Source: Oligoflexia bacterium (lineage in GTDB: Bacteria; Bdellovibrionota; UBA1018). From it: a stretch of DNA of 7,631 nt. The notes below the pieces were generated by a model. That model was not told the origin of the DNA. It did not search any database and worked only from the letters and a program-made list of their open reading frames with translations. The DNA lies in the NCBI GenBank assembly GCA_903928955.1, contig CAIYTD010000153.1, positions 1 through 7,631 on the forward strand, in the 5' to 3' direction. Position 1 is the stretch's first letter. Every line of letters begins with the position of its first letter. Position numbers and translations under genes: made by a program. Positions 6,760 through 7,631 of this stretch are shown piece after piece.

Positions 6760-6826
6760 TTTGAGGCGCCAAAATCTATTATCAGTAGATAATAGTCCGA
6801 ATATTGGCGCCTCAAATAATTTCGGA
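6760..6826 (-). repeat. Nested perfect inverted repeats in the intergenic region (structured RNA or DNA palindrome)
   Basis: The outer arms TTTGAGGCGCCAA (6760-6772) and TTGGCGCCTCAAA (6804-6816) are perfectly complementary over 13 bp. Inside, CTATTATC (6776-6783) and GATAATAG (6788-6795) form a second perfect 8-bp hairpin with loop AGTA. On the minus-strand transcript the bulge UUCGGA (6801-6796) is also complementary to UCCGAA (6826-6821) just outside the outer arm. The element starts 7 nt after the stop of the exported-protein gene and ends 48 nt before the RDD start. There is no U-tract after the stem on either strand; the minus strand continues with an A-rich stretch. It could be a 3'-end or processing structure, a leader element for the RDD gene, or a small mobile palindrome. 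The repeats are seen directly; the role is not known. Confidence 0.8.
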
Positions 6827-6833
6827 ATTAACT

Positions 6834-7460
6834 TTATATATGAGGTCCTGTGTTCCCTGGCTGGCCTATAAAATTTGTATCAACAATTGGATCCATTTCA
6901 AATATATTTTCATCTGTATCAATATCAATTTCTTGTTCAGCTGGTAAAGGAGTCGAATTAAATACTAATTCAGCTTGGTGTCCATCATAAGGCATTTTTT
7001 CTATAAATAGATTTTTTTCAAATATTGCCATTGTATTTGCATCTTGCGGATTGACAGTAGCGATTAAGTAATTTACATCATTAAACTGATTTTTAAGGAT
7101 ACGAATTGTTCGCTGTCCAAATTGCTTGCTTTGAAATTTCTCACTTATTTCAATCCATTTGATTCTCAAAAAAGATTGAGATCTATCAAAATTTAGTAAA
7201 GATTCAAGATAGATAGTGCCAATTTTCTGAGATGGATTGTTGGGATAGAGATAGTTGATATTTAGTTTCATACTATAGTTTTCATCTGAATCTTTTTCTT
7301 CAACACACTCCAATATTAAATTTCCCTCTTGGATCCTATTTCCAACTTCTAAATAAGGAATATGGTTTGCTTCTAACCAAGCCTTAATCCCAGCAAAGCT
7401 GGTAAAGGGGTAAAAAGCAAGGAATGCAATCAACGATAGTTTTTTAAGGCTTTGAGTCAT
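6834..7460 (-). CDS. Exported protein of unknown function with GNAT-like core
   Basis: A 208-residue protein. Residues 1-23 form a signal peptide: KK at 6-7, hydrophobic core LSLIAFLAFYPF, and a likely cleavage after SFA (A23). Residues 80-167 resemble a GNAT acetyltransferase fold. A strand reading IGTIYLESLL is followed by IKWIEISEKF and then QSKQFGQRTIRIL (110-122), which sits where GNATs carry the acetyl-CoA pyrophosphate loop. LIATVNPQDANTMAIFEKNLF (N137, N142, F147-E-K) resembles the final strand/helix pair. The tail after 168 is acidic and probably disordered. The match is by pattern only. Acetyl-CoA is not expected outside the cytoplasm, so the protein may be a degenerate GNAT, use another ligand, or not be exported. 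The start has a good site, GGGAGA at 7471-7466, 5 nt before the ATG. It precedes the RDD and kinase genes on the same strand. Confidence 0.8.
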   Translation of the reverse strand: MTQSLKKLSLIAFLAFYPFTSFAGIKAWLEANHIPYLEVGNRIQEGNLILECVEEKDSDENYSMKLNINYLYPNNPSQKIGTIYLESLLNFDRSQSFLRIKWIEISEKFQSKQFGQRTIRILKNQFNDVNYLIATVNPQDANTMAIFEKNLFIEKMPYDGHQAELVFNSTPLPAEQEIDIDTDENIFEMDPIVDTNFIGQPGNTGPHI

Positions 7461-7465
7461 GAAGA

Positions 7466-7471
7466 TCTCCC
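7466..7471 (-). promoter_or_regulatory. Shine-Dalgarno site of the exported-protein gene
   Basis: GGGAGA on the minus strand lies 5 nt before ATG 7460. It is the strongest ribosome site in the right block and fixes this start, which is also the one that gives a proper signal peptide. Confidence 0.75.
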
Positions 7472-7496
7472 ATTTCAGTTAATGAATCGCCTTAGC

Positions 7497-7520
7497 CTAT
7501 GCATTTTTGGGAAAGCATAG
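7497..7520 (-). promoter_or_regulatory. Hairpin in the probable 5' leader of the exported-protein gene
   Basis: CTATGC and GCATAG (7497-7502 and 7515-7520) are perfect 6-bp arms. A further TT/AA can pair past one mismatch, leaving a small loop. It lies 36 nt upstream of the ATG and downstream of the candidate promoter, so it would be in the leader RNA. No U-tract follows, so it is not an ordinary terminator. Confidence 0.4.
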
Positions 7521-7547
7521 TCCGGACAGCAATTCGGTTATTCCGGA
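7520..7547. promoter_or_regulatory. Pair of TCCGGA palindromes spaced 21 bp, possible operator
   Basis: TCCGGA occurs at 7521-7526 and 7542-7547, a repeat distance of 21 bp or about two helical turns. The first copy extends to the 8-bp palindrome GTCCGGAC (7520-7527). The second abuts the candidate -10 hexamer, and the first lies just downstream of the expected transcription start. This is a layout that a dimeric repressor could use. The same hexamers could also pair as a stem in the RNA. Binding is inferred. Confidence 0.35.
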
Positions 7548-7565
7548 GAACAGAATAATTATCAA
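7537..7565 (-). promoter_or_regulatory. Candidate sigma70-type promoter for the exported-protein/RDD/kinase genes
   Basis: On the minus strand TTGATA (7565-7560, 5 of 6 consensus matches) is followed by exactly 17 bp and AATAAC (7542-7537, 4 of 6). Transcription would start near 7530, giving a leader of about 70 nt. It is the best-spaced pair I found upstream of ATG 7460. The region beyond it (7566-7631) holds an A-run and no gene that I can support. Confidence 0.45.
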
Positions 7566-7631
7566 TTAAGAAAAAAATCAGTCATTTAAGGGGATTGAAT
7601 AATATTAAAAGTGAGATCTTAGTTGTTGTTA

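Noticed and set aside
6760..6816. The nested hairpin as an intrinsic terminator
   Set aside because: No U-tract follows the stem on either strand: the minus strand continues AAAAATAAAAAAT and the plus strand TAATTTCGG.
6760..6826. The nested hairpin as an integron attC site or a MITE with target duplication
   Set aside because: The outer ends lack GTTRRRY/RYYYAAC core sites, no integrase or cassette is present, and no exact flanking direct repeat is seen. A genome search could reopen the MITE idea.
7586..7631. Start of a plus-strand gene at the right edge after AAGGGGA
   Set aside because: No ATG follows at useful spacing; the nearby TTG is too close, and the GTG frame stops after three codons.

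Overview
The window is 7.6 kb of fairly AT-rich bacterial chromosome. A Gram-negative host is suggested by Mpl, a ligase that recycles meso-diaminopimelate peptidoglycan. A Bdellovibrio-like or other delta-proteobacteria-like lineage is suggested by the Ser/Thr kinase with an HRDISPQN catalytic loop and a PEGA-type tail. That placement rests on family knowledge; no RNA marker gene is present. I see no transposase, integrase, CRISPR array, phage gene, tRNA or rRNA.

Left block, + strand, about 1-4016. Four closely packed genes read rightwards: the C-terminal part of a FAD-dependent DAO/FOXRED1-like oxidoreductase, a class I SAM methyltransferase, a cytosolic SxxK serine hydrolase of the beta-lactamase/esterase fold, and Mpl. 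Gaps of 16 bp, a 4-bp ATGA overlap and 24 bp suggest one operon whose promoter lies outside the window. The last two genes point to muropeptide processing; how the first two connect to this is not visible.

Right block, - strand, about 7631-4022. An exported protein with a GNAT-like core, a three-helix RDD membrane protein, and a transmembrane Ser/Thr kinase with three PEGA-like repeats all read leftwards. The kinase ends tail-to-tail with mpl, with 5 bp between the stops. A candidate sigma70-type promoter, with two TCCGGA palindromes spaced 21 bp, precedes the exported-protein gene.

The most unusual non-coding structure lies between the exported-protein gene and the RDD gene. It is a perfect 13-bp inverted repeat enclosing a second perfect 8-bp hairpin, with a further complementary hexamer pair crossing the outer stem. 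It begins 7 nt after a stop codon, has no U-tract and does not fit a standard terminator. I did not find a clearly new defence or mobile system. The best leads are this structured element, the exported GNAT-like protein, and the hydrolase-Mpl coupling.
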